A DNA stretch of 64,000 nucleotides from Xylocopa sonorina (taxonomy: Eukaryota; Arthropoda; Insecta; Hymenoptera; Apidae), in the NCBI RefSeq assembly GCF_050948175.1, contig NW_027490173.1, forward strand, positions 806,001-870,000. Direction: 5' to 3'. Position 1 is the stretch's first letter. The number at the start of each line of letters is the position of its first letter. This document shows positions 24,901-38,890 of this stretch, piece after piece. The notes beneath the pieces are model-generated. The model made no database searches. It was not told the DNA's origin and saw only the letters and a program-made list of their open reading frames with translations. The position numbers and the translations under genes are program-made.

Positions 24901-27858
24901 TTTGCAGATGTCTACCTATCGCAGCAATAGGGTTCTAATGTTTCTTAACGCGATATCGAATCTCATTTCTATGTTTCATGGTAAGATATGATATGATTTG
25001 CGAAGTGTTATGTATTCCTCGTCTACACTTCAAATGAATGTAAATGCGACACTTCCTTGCAAGGAAATAGCGTTTGCAGATGTCTACCTATCGCAGCAAT
25101 AGGGTTCTAATGTTTCTTAACGCGATATCGCATCTCATTTCTATGCTTCATGGTAAGATATGATATGATTTGCGAAGTGTTATGTATTCCTCGTCTACAC
25201 TTCAAATGAATGTAAATGCGACACTTCCTTGCAAGGAAATAGCGTTTGCAGATGTCTACGTATCGTAGCAATAGAGATCTTATGATTCTTAAAACGCGAT
25301 ATCGCATCTCATTTCTATGTTTCATGGGAAGATATAATATGATTTGCGAAGTGTCATGTATTCCTCGTCTACACTTCAAATGAATGTAAATGCGACACTT
25401 CCTTGCTAGGAAATAGCGTCTGCAGATGTCTAGGTATCGCAGCAATAGAGTTCTAATGCTTCTTAAAACGCGATATCGCATCTCATTTCTATGTTTCATG
25501 GTAAGATATAATGTGATTTGCGAAGTGTTACGTATTCCTCGTCTACACTTCAAATGAATGTAAATGCGACACTTCCTTGCTAGGAAATAGCGTCTGCAGA
25601 TGTCTAAGTATCGTAGCGATAGAGTTCTAATGCTTCTTAAAACGCGATATCGCATCTCATTTCTATGTTTCATGGTAAGATATAGTATGATTTGCGAAGT
25701 GTTATTTATTCCTCGTCTACACTTCAAATGAGTGTAAATGCGACACTTCGTTGCTAGGAAATAGCGTCTGCAGATGTCTAGGTATCGCAGCAATAGAGTT
25801 CTAATGCTTCTTAAAACGCGATATCGCATCTCATTTCTTTGTTTCATGGTAAGATATAATGTGATTTGCGAAGTGTCACGTATTCCTAGTCTACACTTCA
25901 AATGAATGTAAATGCGACACTTCCTTGCTAGGAAATAGCGTCTGCAGATGTCTAAGTATCGTAGCGATATTGTTCTAATGCTTCTTAAAACGCGATATCG
26001 CATCCCATTTCTATGTTTCATGGTAAGATATAATATGATCAGCGAAGTGTTATTTATTCCTCGTCTACACTTCAAATGAATGTAAATGCGACACTTCCTT
26101 GCAAGGAAATAGCGTTTGCAGATTTCTACGTATCGTGGCAATAGATTTCTAATGCTTCTTAAAACGCGACACCGCATCTCATTTCTATGTTTCATCGTAA
26201 GATATAATATGATTTGCGAAGTGTTACGTATTCCTCGTCTACACTTCAAATGAATGTAAATGCGACACTTCCTTGCTAGGAAATAGCGTCTGCAGATGTC
26301 TAAGTATCGTAGCGAAAGAGTTCTAATGCTTCTTAAAACGCGATATCGCATCTCATTTCTATGTTTCATGGTAAGATATAATATGATTTGCGAAGTGTTA
26401 TTTATTCCTCGTCTACACTTCAAATGAATGTAAATGCGACACTTCCTTGCAAGGAAATAGCGTTTGCAGATGTCTACCTGTCGTAGCGATAGAGTTCTAA
26501 TGCTTCTTGAAACGCGATATCGCATCTCATTTCTATGTTTCATGGTAAAATATAATGTGATTTGCGAAGTGTCACGTATTCCTATTCGACACTTCAAATG
26601 AATGTAAATGCGACACTTCCTTGCTAGGAAATAGCGTCTGCAGATGTCTAAGTATCGTAGCGATATTGTTCTAATGCTTCTTAAAACGCGATATCGCATC
26701 TCATTTCTATGTTTCATGGTAAGATATAATATGATTTGCGAAGTGTTATTTATTCCTCGTCTACACTTCAAATGAATGTAAATGCGACACTTCCTTGCAA
26801 GGAAATAGCGTTTGCAGATTTCTACGTATCGTGGCAATAGATTTCTAATGCTTCTTAAAACGCGATATCGCATCTCATTTCTATGTTTCATGGTAAGATA
26901 TAATATGATTTGCGAAGTGTCATGTATTCCTCGTCTACACTTCAAATGAATGTAAATGCGACACTTCCTTGCTAGGAAATAGCGTCTGCAGATGTCTAGG
27001 TATCGTAGCAATAGTGTTCTAATGCTCTTTAAAACGCGATATCGCACCTCATTTCTATGATTCATGGTAAGATATAATATGATTTGCGTAGTGTTATGTA
27101 CTCCTCGTCTACACTTCAAATGAATGTAAATGCGACACTTCCTTGAAAGGAAATAGCGTCTGCAGATGTCTAGGTATCGTAGCGATAGAGTTCTAATGCT
27201 TCTTAAAATGCGATATCGCATCACATTTCTATGTTTCATGGTAAGATATAATATGATTTGCGAAGTGCTATGTATTCCTCGTCTACACTTCAAACGAATG
27301 TAAATGCGACACTTCCTTGCTAGGAAATAGCGTCTGCAGATGTCTAGGTATCCTAGCGATAGAGTTCTAATGCTCCTTAAAACGAGATATTGCATCTCAT
27401 ACCTATGCTTCATGATAAGATATAATATTCATTGCGAAGTGTTTTGCATTCCTCGTCTACGATTCAAATGTATGTAAATGCGACACTTCCTTGCAAGGAA
27501 ATAGCGTTTGCAGATGTCTACCTATCGCAGCAATAGGGTTCTAATGTTTCTTAACGCGATATCGCATCTCATTTCTATGTTTCATGGTAAGATATGATAT
27601 GATTTGCGAAGTGTTATGTATTCCTCGTCTACACTTCAAATGAATGTAAATGCGACACTTCCTTGCAAGGAAATAGCGTTTGCAGATGTCTACGTATCGT
27701 AGCAATAGAGATCTTATGATTCTTAAAACGCGATATCGCATCTCATTTCTATGTTTCATGGTAAGATATAATATGATTTGCGAAGTGTCATGTATTCCTC
27801 GTCTACACTTCAAATGAATGTAAATGCGACACTTCCTTGCTAGGAAATAGCGTCTGCA
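21961..27858 (+). repeat. Subfamily B higher-order repeat of 5,898 bp (34 monomers), copy 1
   Basis: Sequence from the gap onward recurs 5,898 bp later (for example GATGTCTAGG at 21961 and 27859). The length equals 34 x 174 minus 18, and nine monomers in the interval carry the 2-bp deletion TTTCTTAACGCG (172-bp monomers), which accounts for it exactly. B monomers are marked by TTCATGGTAAG, TAATATGATTTGCG, GTTATGTATTCCTCGTC and CACTTCAAATGAATG. The minus strand is open across 25107-27413 (768 codons of a 58-residue repeat); I regard this as a by-product of the period. Confidence 0.88.
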
Positions 27859-30800
27859 GATGTCTAGGTATCGTAGCAATAGAGTTCTAATGCTTCTTAA
27901 AACGCGATATCGCATCTCATTTCTATGTTTCATGGTAAGATACAATATGATTTGCGTAGTGTTATGTACTCCTCTTCTACACTTCAAATGAATGTAATTG
28001 CGACACTTCCTTGAAAGGAAATAGCGTCTGCAGATGTCTAGGTATCGTAGCGATAGAGTTCTAATGCTTCTTAAAACGCGATATCGCATCTCATTTCTAT
28101 GTTTCATGGTAAGACATAATATGATTTGCGAAGTGCTATGTATTCCTCGTCTACACTTCAAACGAATGTAAATGCGACACTTCCTTGCTAGGAAATAGCG
28201 TCTGCAGATATCTAGGTATCCTAGCGATAGAGTTCTAATGCTCCTTAAAACGAGATATTGCATCACATACCTATGTTTCATGATAAGATATAATATTCAT
28301 TGCGAAGTGTTATGCATTCCTCGTCTACGATTCAAATGAATGTAAATGCGACACTTCCATGCAAGGAAATAGCGTTTGCAGATGTCTAAGTATCGTAGCA
28401 ATAGATTTCTAATGCTTCTAAAAACGCGATATCGCATATTATTTCTATGTTTCATGGTAAGATATAATATGATTTGCGAAGTGTTACGTATTTCTCGTCT
28501 ACACTTCAAATGAATGTAAATGCGACACTTACTTGCAAGGAAATAGCGTTTGCAGATTTCTACGTATCGTAGCAATAGATTTCAAATGCTTCTTAAAACG
28601 CGATATCGCATTTCATTTCTATGTTTCATGGTAAGATATAGTATGATTAGCGAAGTATTATGTATTCCTCGTCTACACTTCAAATGAATGTAAATGCGAC
28701 ACTTCCTTGCAAGGAAATAGCGTTTGCAGATGTCTACGTATCGTAGCAATAGAGATCTTATGATTCTTAAAACGCGATATCGCATCTCATTTCTATGTTT
28801 CATGGTAAGATATAATATGATTTGCGAAGTGTTACGTATTTCTCGTCTACACTTCAAATGAATGTAAATGCGACACTTCCTTGCAAGGAAATAGCGTTTG
28901 CAGATGTCTACCTATCGCAGCAATAGGGTTCTAATGTTTCTTAACGCGATATCGAATCTCATTTCTATGTTTCATGGTAAGATATGATATGATTTGCGAA
29001 GTGTCATGTATTCCTCGTCTACACTTCAAATGGATGTAAATGCGACACTTCTTTGCTAGGAAATAGCGTCTGCAGATGTCTAGGTATCGTAGCAATAGAG
29101 TTCAAATGCTACTTAAAACGAGATATTGCATCACATATCTATGTTTCATGATATGATATAATATTCATTGCGAAGTGTTATGCATTCCTCGTATACGATT
29201 CAAATGAATGTAAATGCGACACTTCCTTGCAAGGAAATAGCGTTTGCCGATGTCTACCTATCGCAGCAATAGGGTTCTAATGTTTCTTAACGCGATATCG
29301 AATCTCATTTCTATGTTTCATGGTAAGATATGATATGATTTGCTAAGTGTTATGTATTCCTCGTCTACACTTCAAATGAATGTAAATGCGACACTTCCTT
29401 GCAAGGAAATAGCGTTTGCAGATGTCTACCTATCGCAGCAATAGTGTTCTAATGTTTCTTAACGCGATATCGAATCTCATTTCTATGTTTCATGATATGA
29501 TATAATATTCATTGCGAAGTGTTATGCATTCCTCGTATACGATTCAAATGAATGTAAATGCGACACTTCCTTGCAAGGAAATAGCGTTTGCCGATGTCTA
29601 CCTATCGCAGCAATAGGGTTCTAATGTTTCTTAACGCGATATCGAATCTCATTTCTATGTTTCATGGTAAGATATGATATGATTTGCGAAGTGTTATGTA
29701 TTCCTCGTCTACACTTCAAATGAATGTAAATGCGACACTTCCTTGCAAGGAAATAGCGTTTGCAGATGTCTACCTATCGCAGCAATAGGGTTCTAATGTT
29801 TCTTAACGCGATATCGAATCTCATTTCTATGTTTCATGGTAAGATATAGTATGATTAGCGAAGTATTATGTATTCCTCGTCTACACTTCAAATGAATGTA
29901 AATGCGACACTTCCTTGCAAGGAAATAGCGTTTGCAGATGTCTACGTATCGTAGCAATAGAGATCTTATGATTCTTAAGACGCGATATCGCATCTCATTT
30001 CTATGTTTCATGGTAAGATATAATATGATTTGCGAAGTGTTACGTATTTCTCGTCTACACTTCAAATGAATGTAAATGCGACACTTACTTGCAAGGAAAT
30101 AGCGTTTGCAGATTTCTACGTATCGTAGCAATAGATTTCTAATGCTTCTTAAAACGCGATATCGCATCTCATTTCTATGTTTCATGGTAAGATATAATAT
30201 GATTTGCGAAGTGTAATGTATTCCTCGTCTACACTTCAAATGAATGTAAATGCGACACTTCCTTGCTAGGAAATAGCGTCTGCAGATGTCTAGGTGTCGT
30301 ACCGACAGGGTTCTATTGCTTCTTAAAGCGCGACACCGCATCTCATTTCTATGTTTCATCGTAAGATATAATATGATTTGCGAAGTGTCATGTATTCCTC
30401 GTCTACACTTCAAATGAATGTAAATGCGACACTTCCTTGCTAGGAAATAGCGTCTGCAGATGTCTAGGTATCGCAGCAATAGAGTTCTAATGCTTCTTAA
30501 AACGCGATATCGCATCTCATTTCTATGTTTCATGGTAAGATATAATGTGATTTGCGAAGTGTTACGTATTCCTCGTCTACACTTCAAATGAATGTAAATG
30601 CGACGCTTCCTTGCTAGGAAATAGCGTCTGCAGATGTCTAAGTATCGTAGCGATAGAGTTCTAATGCTTCTTAAAACGCGATATCGCATCTCATTTCTAT
30701 GTTTCATGGTAAGATATAGTATGATTTGCGAAGTGTTATTTATTCCTCGTCTACACTTCAAATGAGTGTAAATGCGACACTTCGTTGCTAGGAAATAGCG

Positions 30801-33800
30801 TTTGCAGATTTCTACGTATCGTGGCAATAGATTTCTAATGCTTCTTAAAACGCGACACCGCATCTCATTTCTATGTTTCATCGTAAGATATAATATGATT
30901 TGCGAAGTGTTACGTATTCCTCGTCTACACTTCAAATGAATGTAAATGCGACACTTCCTTGCTAGGAAATAGCGTCTGCAGATGTCTAAGTATCGTAGCG
31001 AAAGAGTTCTAATGCTTCTTAAAACGCGATATCGCATCTCATTTCTATGTTTCATGGTAAGATATAATATGATTTGCGAAGTGTTATTTATTCCTCGTCT
31101 ACACTTCAAATGAATGTAAATGCGACACTTCCTTGCAAGGAAATAGCGTTTGCAGATGTCTACCTGTCGTAGCGATAGAGTTCTAATGCTTCTTGAAACG
31201 CGATATCGCATCTCATTTCTATGTTTCATGGTAAGATATAATATGATTTGCGAAGTGTTATGTATTCCTCGTCTACACTTCAAATGAGTGTAAATGCGAC
31301 ACTTCGTTGCTAGGAAATAGCGTCTGCCGATGTCTAGGTATCGTAGCAATAGAGTTCTAATGCTTCTTAAAACGCGATATCGCATCTCATTTCTATGTTT
31401 CATGGTAAAATATAATGTGATTTGCGAAGTGTCACGTATTCCTATTCGACACTTCAAATGAATGTAAATGCGACACTTCCTTGCTAGGAAATAGCGTCTG
31501 CAGATGTCTAAGTATCGTAGCAATAGTGTTCTAATGCTCTTTAAAACGCGATATCGCACCTCATTTCTATGATTCATGGTAAGATATAATATGATTTGCG
31601 TAGTGTTATGTACTCCTCGTCTACACTTCAAATGAATGTAAATGCGACACTTCCTTGAAAGGAAATAGCGTCTGCAGATGTCTAGGTATCGTAGCGATAG
31701 AGTTCTAATGCTTCTTAAAATGCGATATCGCATCACATTTCTATGTTTCATGGTAAGATATAATATGATTTGCGAAGTGCTATGTATTCCTCGTCTACAC
31801 TTCAAACGAATGTAAATGCGACACTTCCTTGCTAGGAAATAGCGTCTGCAGATGTCTAGGTATCCTAGCGATAGAGTTCTAATGCTCCTTAAAACGAGAT
31901 ATTGCATCTCATACCTATGCTTCATGATAAGATATAATATTCATTGCGAAGTGTTTTGCATTCCTCGTCTACGATTCAAATGTATGTAAATGCGACACTT
32001 CCTTGCAAGGAAATAGCGTTTGCAGATGTCTACGTATCGTAGCAGTAGAGTTCTAATGCTTCTTAAAACGCGATATCGCATCTCATTTCTATGTTTCATC
32101 GTAAGATATAATATGATTTGCGAAGTGTCATGTATTCCTCGTCTACACTTCAAATGAATGTAAATGCGACACTTCCTTGCAAGGAAATAGCGTTTGCAGA
32201 TGTCTACGTATCGTAGCAATAGATTTCTAATGCTTCTTAAAACGCGATATCGCATCTCATTTCTATGTTTCATGGTAAGATATAATATGATTTGCGAAGT
32301 GTTATGTATTTCTCGTCTACACTTCAAATGGATGTAAATGCGACACTTCCTTGAAAGGAAATAGCGTCTGCAGATGTCTAGGTATCGTAGCGATAGAGTT
32401 CTAATGCTTCTTAAAACGCGATATCGCATCTCATTACTATGTTTCATGGTAAGATATAATATGATGTGCGAAGTGTTACGTATTTCTCGTCTACACTTCA
32501 AATGAATGTAAATGCGACACTTACTTGCAAGGAAATAGCGTTTGCAGATTTCTACGTATCGTAGCAATAGATTTCTAATGCTTCTTAAAACGCGATATCG
32601 CATCTCATTTCTATGTTTCATGGTAAGATATAATATGATTTGCGAAGTGTTATGTATTCCTCGTCTACACTTCAAATGAATGTAAATGCGACACTTCCTT
32701 GCTAGGAAATAGCGTCTGCAGATGTCTAGGTGTCGTAGCGATAGGGTTCTATTGCTTCTTAAAGCGCGACACCGCATCTCATTTCTATGTTTCATCGTAA
32801 GATATAATATGATTTGCGAAGTGTCACGTATTCCTCGTCTACACTTCAAATGGATGTAAATGCGATACTTCTTTGCTAGGAAATAGCGTCTGCAGATGTC
32901 TACCTATCGCAGCAATAGGGTTCTAATGTTTCTTAACGCGATATCGAATCTCATTTCTATGTTTCATGGTAAGATATGATATGATTTGCGAAGTGTTATG
33001 TATTCCTCGTCTACACTTCAAATGAATGTAAATGCGACACTTCCTTGCAAGGAAATAGCGTTTGCAGATGTCTACCCATCGCAGCAATAGGGTTCTAATG
33101 TTTCTTAACGCGATATCGAATCTCATTTCTATGTTTCATGGTAAGATATGATATGATTTGCGAAGTGTTATGTATTCCTCGTCTACACTTCAAATGAATG
33201 TAAATGCGACACTTCCTTGCAAGGAAATAGCGTTTGCAGATGTCTACGTATCGTAGCAATAGAGATCTTATGATTCTTAAAACGCGATATCGCATCTCAT
33301 TTCTATGTTTCATGGTAAGATATGATATGATTTGCGAAGTGTTATGTATTCCTCGTCTACACTTCAAATGAATGTAAATGCGGCACTTCCTTGCAAAGAA
33401 ATAGCGTTTGCAGATGTCTACCTATCGTAGCAATAGAGTTCTAATGCTTCTTAAAACGCGATATCGCATCTCATTTCTATGTTTCATGGTAAGATATAAT
33501 ATGATTTGCGAAGTGTTATGCATTCCTCGTCTACGATTCAAATGAATGTAAATGCGACACTTCCTTGCAAGTAAATAGCGTTTGCAGATGTCTACGTATC
33601 GTAGTAATAGAGTTCTTATGATTCTTAAAACGCGATATCGCATCTCATTTCTATGTTTCATGGTAAGATATAATGTGATTTGCGAAGTGTTATGTATTCC
33701 TCGTCTACACTTCAAATGAATGTAAATGCGACACTTCCTTGCAAGGAAATAGCGTTTGCAGATGTCTACCTATCGTAGCAATAGAGTTCTAATGCTTCTT

Positions 33801-34370
33801 AAAACGCGATATCGCATCTCATTTCTATGTTTCAAGGTAAGATATAATATGATTTGCGAAGTGTTATGCATTCCTCGTCTACGATTCAAATGAATGTAAA
33901 TGCGACACTTCCTTGCAAGGAAATAGCGTTTGCAGATGTCTACGTATCGTAGCAATAGAGTTCTAATGCTTCTTAAAACGCGATATCGCATCTCATTTCT
34001 ATGTTTCATGGTAAGATATAATATGATTTGCGAAGTGTTATGTATTTCTCGTCTACACTTCAAATGGATGTAAATGCGACACTTCCTTGCAAGGAAATCG
34101 CGTTTACAGATTTCTACGTATCGTAGCAATAGATTTCTAATGCTTCTTAAAACGCGATATCGCATCTCATTTCTATGTTTCATGGTAAGATATAATATGA
34201 TTTGCGAAGTGTTATGTATTTCTCGTCTACACTTCAAATGGATGTAAATGCGACACTTCCTTGCAAGGAAATAGCGTTTGCAGATTTCTACGTATCGTAG
34301 CAATAGATTTCTAATGCTTCTTAAAACGCGATATCGCATCTCATTTCTACGATTCATGGTAAGATATAAT
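27859..34370 (+). repeat. Rearranged second copy of the 34-monomer repeat and adjoining B monomers
   Basis: Collinear with copy 1 at +5,898 until about 30.4 kb. The offset then drops stepwise: about 5,034 (at 30475), 4,686 (at 30851) and 4,512 (at 31537). These offsets equal 29, 27 and 26 monomers after allowing for 172-bp monomers, so whole monomers were lost in several exchanges. One junction lies inside a monomer near 30790-30805, joining a GTTGCTAGGAAATAGCG left part to a TTTGCAGATTTC right part. Beyond about 32 kb B monomers continue in a different order. No gene is visible. Confidence 0.85.
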
Positions 34371-37300
34371 ATGATTTGCGTAGTGTTATGTACTCCTCGT
34401 CTACACTTCAAATGAATGTAAATGCGACACTTCCTTGAAAGGAAATAGCGTCTGCAGATGTCTAGGTATCGTAGCGATAGAGTTCTAATGCTTCTTAAAA
34501 CGCGATATCGCATCTCATTTCTATGTTTCATGGTAAGATATAATATGATGTGCGAAGTGTTACGTATTTCTCGTCTACACTTCAAATGAATGTAAATGCG
34601 ACACTTACTTGCAAGGAAATAGCGTTTGCAGATTTCTACGTATCGTAGCAATAGGTTTCTAATGCTTCTTAAAACGCGATATCGCATCTCATTTCTATGT
34701 TTCATGGTAAGATATAATATGATTTGCGAAGTGTTATGTATTCCTCGTCTACACTTCAAATGAATGTAAATGCGACACTTCCTTGCTAGGAAATAGCGTC
34801 TGCAGATGTCTAGGTGTCGTAGCGATAGGGTTCTATTGCTTCTTAAAGCGCGACACCGCATCTCATTTCTATGTTTCATCGTAAGATATAATATGATTTG
34901 CGAAGTGTCATGTATTCCTCGTCTACACTTCAAATGGATGTAAATGCGACACTTCCTTGCTAGGAAATAGCGTCTGCAGATGTCTAGGTATCGTAGCAAT
35001 AGAGTTCAAATGCTACTTAAAACGAGATATTGCATCTCATATCTATGTTTCATGATATGATATAATATTCATTGCGAAGTGTTATGCATTCCTCGTATAC
35101 GATTCAAATGAATGTAAATGCGACACTTCCTTGCAAGGAAATAGCGTTTGCAGATGTCTACCTATCGCAGCAATAGGGTTCTAATGTTTCTTAACGCGAT
35201 ATCGAATCTCATTTCTATGTTTCATGGTAAGATATGATATGATTTGCGAAGTGTTATGTTTTCCTCGTCTACACTTCAAATGAATGTAAATGCGACACTT
35301 CCTTGCAAGGAAATAGCGTTTGCAGATGTCTACCTATCGCAGCAATAGGGTTCTAATGTTTCTTAACGCGATACCGCATCTCATTTCTATGTTTCATGGT
35401 AAGATATGATATGATTTGCGAAGTGTTATGTATTCCTCGTCTACACTTCAAATGAATGTAAATGCGACACTTCCTTGAAAGGAAATAGCGTCTGCAGATG
35501 TCTAGGTATCGTAGCGATAGAGTTCTAATGCTTCTTAAAACGCGATATCGCATCTCATTTCTATGTTTCATGGTAAGACATAATATGATTTGCGAAGTGC
35601 TATGTATTCCTCGTCTACACTTCAAATGAATGTAAATGCGACACTTCCTCGCTAGGAAATAGCGTCTGCAGATGTCTAAGTATCGTAGCGATAGAGTTCT
35701 AATGCTTCTTAAAACGCGATATCGCATCTCATTTCTATGTTTCATGGTAAGGTATAATATGATTTGCGGAGTGTTATGTATTTCTCGTCTACACTTCAAA
35801 TGAATGTAAATGCGACACTTCCTTGCAAGGAAATGGCGTTTGCAGATTTCTACGTATCGTAGCAATAGATTTCTAATGCTTCTTAAAACGCGATATCGCA
35901 TCTCATTTCTGAGTTTCATGGTAAGATATAATATGATTTGCGAAGTGTCATGTATTCCTCGTCTACACTTCAAATGAATGTAAATGCGACACTTCCTTGC
36001 AAGGAAATAGCGTTTGCAGATGTCTACGTATCGTAGCAATAGAGATCTTATGATTCTTAAAACGCGATATCGCATCTCATTTCTATGTTTCATGGTAAGA
36101 TATAATATGATTTGCGAAGTGTCATGTAATCCTCGTCTACACTTCAAATGAATGTAAATGCGACACTTCCTTGCTAGGAAATAGCGTCTGCAGATGTCTA
36201 GGTATCGTAGCAATAGAGTTCTAATGCTTCTTAAAACGCGATATCGCATCTCATTTCTATGTTTCATGGTAAGATATAATATGATTTGCGATGTGTTATG
36301 TATTCCTCGTCTGCACTTCAAATGAATGTAAATGCGACACTTCTTTGCTAGGAAATAGCGTCTGCAGATGTCTAGGTATCGTAGCAATAGAGTTCAAATG
36401 CTTCTTAAAACGAGATATTGCATCTCATACCTATGTTTCATGATAAGATATAATATTCATTGCGAAGTGTTATGCATTCCTCGTCTACGATTCAAATGAA
36501 TGTAAATGCGACACTTCCATGCAAGGAAATAGCGTTTGCAGATGTCTAAGTATCGTAGCAATAGATTTCTAATGCTTCTAAAAACGCGATATCGCATATC
36601 ATTTCTATGTTTCATGGTAAGATATAATATGATTTGCGAAGTGTTACGTATTTCTCGTCTACACTTCAAATGAATGTAAATGCGACACTTGCTTGCAAGG
36701 AAATAGCGTTTGCAGATTTCTACGTATCGTAGCAATAGATTTCAAATGCTTCTTAAAACGCGATATCGCATCCCATTTCTATGTTTCATGGTAAGATATA
36801 ATATGATTAGCGAAGTATTATGTATTCCTCGTCTACACTTCAAATGAATGTAAATGCGACACTTCCTTGCAAGGAAATAGCGTTTGCAGATGTCTACGTA
36901 TCGTAGCAATAGAGATCTTATGATTCTTAAAACGCGATATCGCATCTCATTTCTATGTTTCATGGTAAGATATAATATGATTTGCGAAGTGTTATGTATT
37001 CCTCGTCTACACTTCAAATGAATGTAAATGCGACACTTCCTCGCTAGGAAATAGCGTCTGCAGATGTCTAAGTATCGTAGCGATAGAGTTCTAATGCTTC
37101 TTAAAACGCGATATCGCATCTCATTTCTATGTTTCATGGTAAGGTATAATATGATTTGCGGAGTGTTATGTATTTCTCGTCTACACTTCAAATGAATGTA
37201 AATGCGACACTTCCTTGCAAGGAAATGGCGTTTGCAGATTTCTACGTATCGTAGCAATAGATTTCTAATGCTTCTTAAAACGCGATATCGCATCTCATTT

Positions 37301-38886
37301 CTGAGTTTCATGGTAAGATATAATATGATTTGCGAAGTGTCATGTATTCCTCGTCTACACTTCAAATGAATGTAAATGCGACACTTCCTTGCAAGGAAAT
37401 AGCGTTTGCAGATGTCTACGTATCGTAGCAATAGAGATCTTATGATTCTTAAAACGCGATATCGCATCTCATTTCTATGTTTCATGGTAAGATATAATAT
37501 GATTTGCGAAGTGTCATGTAATCCTCGTCTACACTTCAAATGAATGTAAATGCGACACTTCCTTGCTAGGAAATAGCGTCTGCAGATGTCTAGGTATCGT
37601 AGCAATAGAGTTCTAATGCTTCTTAAAACGCGATATCGCATCTCATTTCTATGTTTCATGGTAAGATATAATATGATTTGCGATGTGTTATGTATTCCTC
37701 GTCTGCACTTCAAATGAATGTAAATGCGACGCTTCTTTGCTAGGAAATAGCGTCTGCAGATGTCTAGGTATCGTAGCAATAGAGTTCAAATGCTTCTTAA
37801 AACGAGATATTGCATCTCATATCTATGTTTAATGATAAGATATAATATTCATTGCGAAGTGTTATGCATTCCTCGTCTACGATTCAAATGAATGTAATTG
37901 CGACACTTCCTTGCAAGGAAATAGCGTTTGCAGATGTTTACGTATCGCAGCAATGGAGTTCTTATGATTCTTAAAACGCGATATCGCATCTCATTTCTAC
38001 GATTCATGGTAAGATATAATATGATTTGCGTAGTGTTATGTACTCCTCGTCTACACTTCAAATGAATGTAAATGCGACACTTCCTTGCTAGGAAATAGCG
38101 TCTGCAGATGTCTAGGTGTCGTAGCGATAGGGTTCTATTGCTTCGTAAAGCGCGACACCGCATCTCATTTCTATGTTTCATCGTAAGATATAATATGATT
38201 TGCGAAGTGTCATGTATTCCTCGTCTACACTTCAAATGGATGTAAATGCGACACTTCCTTGCTAGGAAATAGCGTCTGCAGATGTCTAGGTATCGTAGCA
38301 ATAGAGTTCAAATGCTACTTAAAACGAGATATTGCATCTCATATCTATGTTTCATGATATGATATAATATTCATTGCGAAGTGTTATGCATTCCTCGTAT
38401 ACGATTCAAATGAATGTAAATGCGACACTTCCTTGCAAGGAAATAGCGTTTGCAGATGTCTACCTATCGCAGCAATAGGGTTCTAATGTTTCTTAACGCG
38501 ATATCGAATCTCATTTCTATGTTTCATGGTAAGATATGATATGATTTGCGAAGTGTTATGTTTTCCTCGTCTACACTTCAAATGAATGTAAATGCGACAC
38601 TTCCTTGCAAGGAAATAGCGTTTGCAGATGTCTACCTATCGCAGCAATAGGGTTCTAATGTTTCTTAACGCGATACCGCATCTCATTTCTATGTTTCATG
38701 GTAAGATATGATATGATTTGCGAAGTGTTATGTATTCCTCGTCTACACTTCAAATGAATGTAAATGCGACACTTCCTTGCAAGGAAATAGCGTTTGCAGA
38801 TGTCTACGTATCGTAGCAATAGAGATCCTATGATTCTTAAAACGCGATATCGCATCTCATTTCTGTGTTTCATGGTAAGGTATAAT
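34371..38886 (+). repeat. 4,516-bp higher-order repeat (26 monomers), copy 1
   Basis: The segment starting ATGATTTGCGTAGTG at 34371 recurs at 38891. The unit is 26 x 174 minus 8, matching four 172-bp monomers (near 35190, 35360, 38480 and 38660). It carries an internal 1,392-bp (8-monomer) repeat: the block ending near 36387 is repeated to end near 37779. All stretches compared between copies 1 and 2 are identical. Confidence 0.9.
36167..36210. repeat. B2 monomer signature with both dyads broken (representative)
   Basis: Contains TTCCTTGCTAGGAA at 36167-36180, GCGTCTGCAG with a PstI site, and CTAGGTATCGTAG at 36198-36210. Together these differ from B1 (GCAAGG, GCGTTTGCAG, CTACGTATCG). The three differences travel together in most B monomers. 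Confidence 0.7.
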
Positions 38887-38890
38887 TAAT
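38887..38890 (+). repeat. 4-bp TAAT duplication at the junction of the two 4,516-bp copies
   Basis: The usual TATAATATG of the monomer reads TATAATTAATATG here, an extra TAAT exactly where copy 1 ends and copy 2 begins. At the equivalent end of copy 2 (43401-43410) the sequence reads TATAATATGA, without the insertion. It therefore marks the duplication breakpoint, or an assembly join. Confidence 0.8.

Noticed and set aside
25107..27413. 768-codon minus-strand open frame, and some fifty similar frames to the right
   Set aside because: It is a 58-residue unit repeated with the satellite period, interrupted wherever a C-type or 172-bp monomer occurs. Changes fall freely on all codon positions by eye, no protein family is recognisable, and no gene signals surround it.
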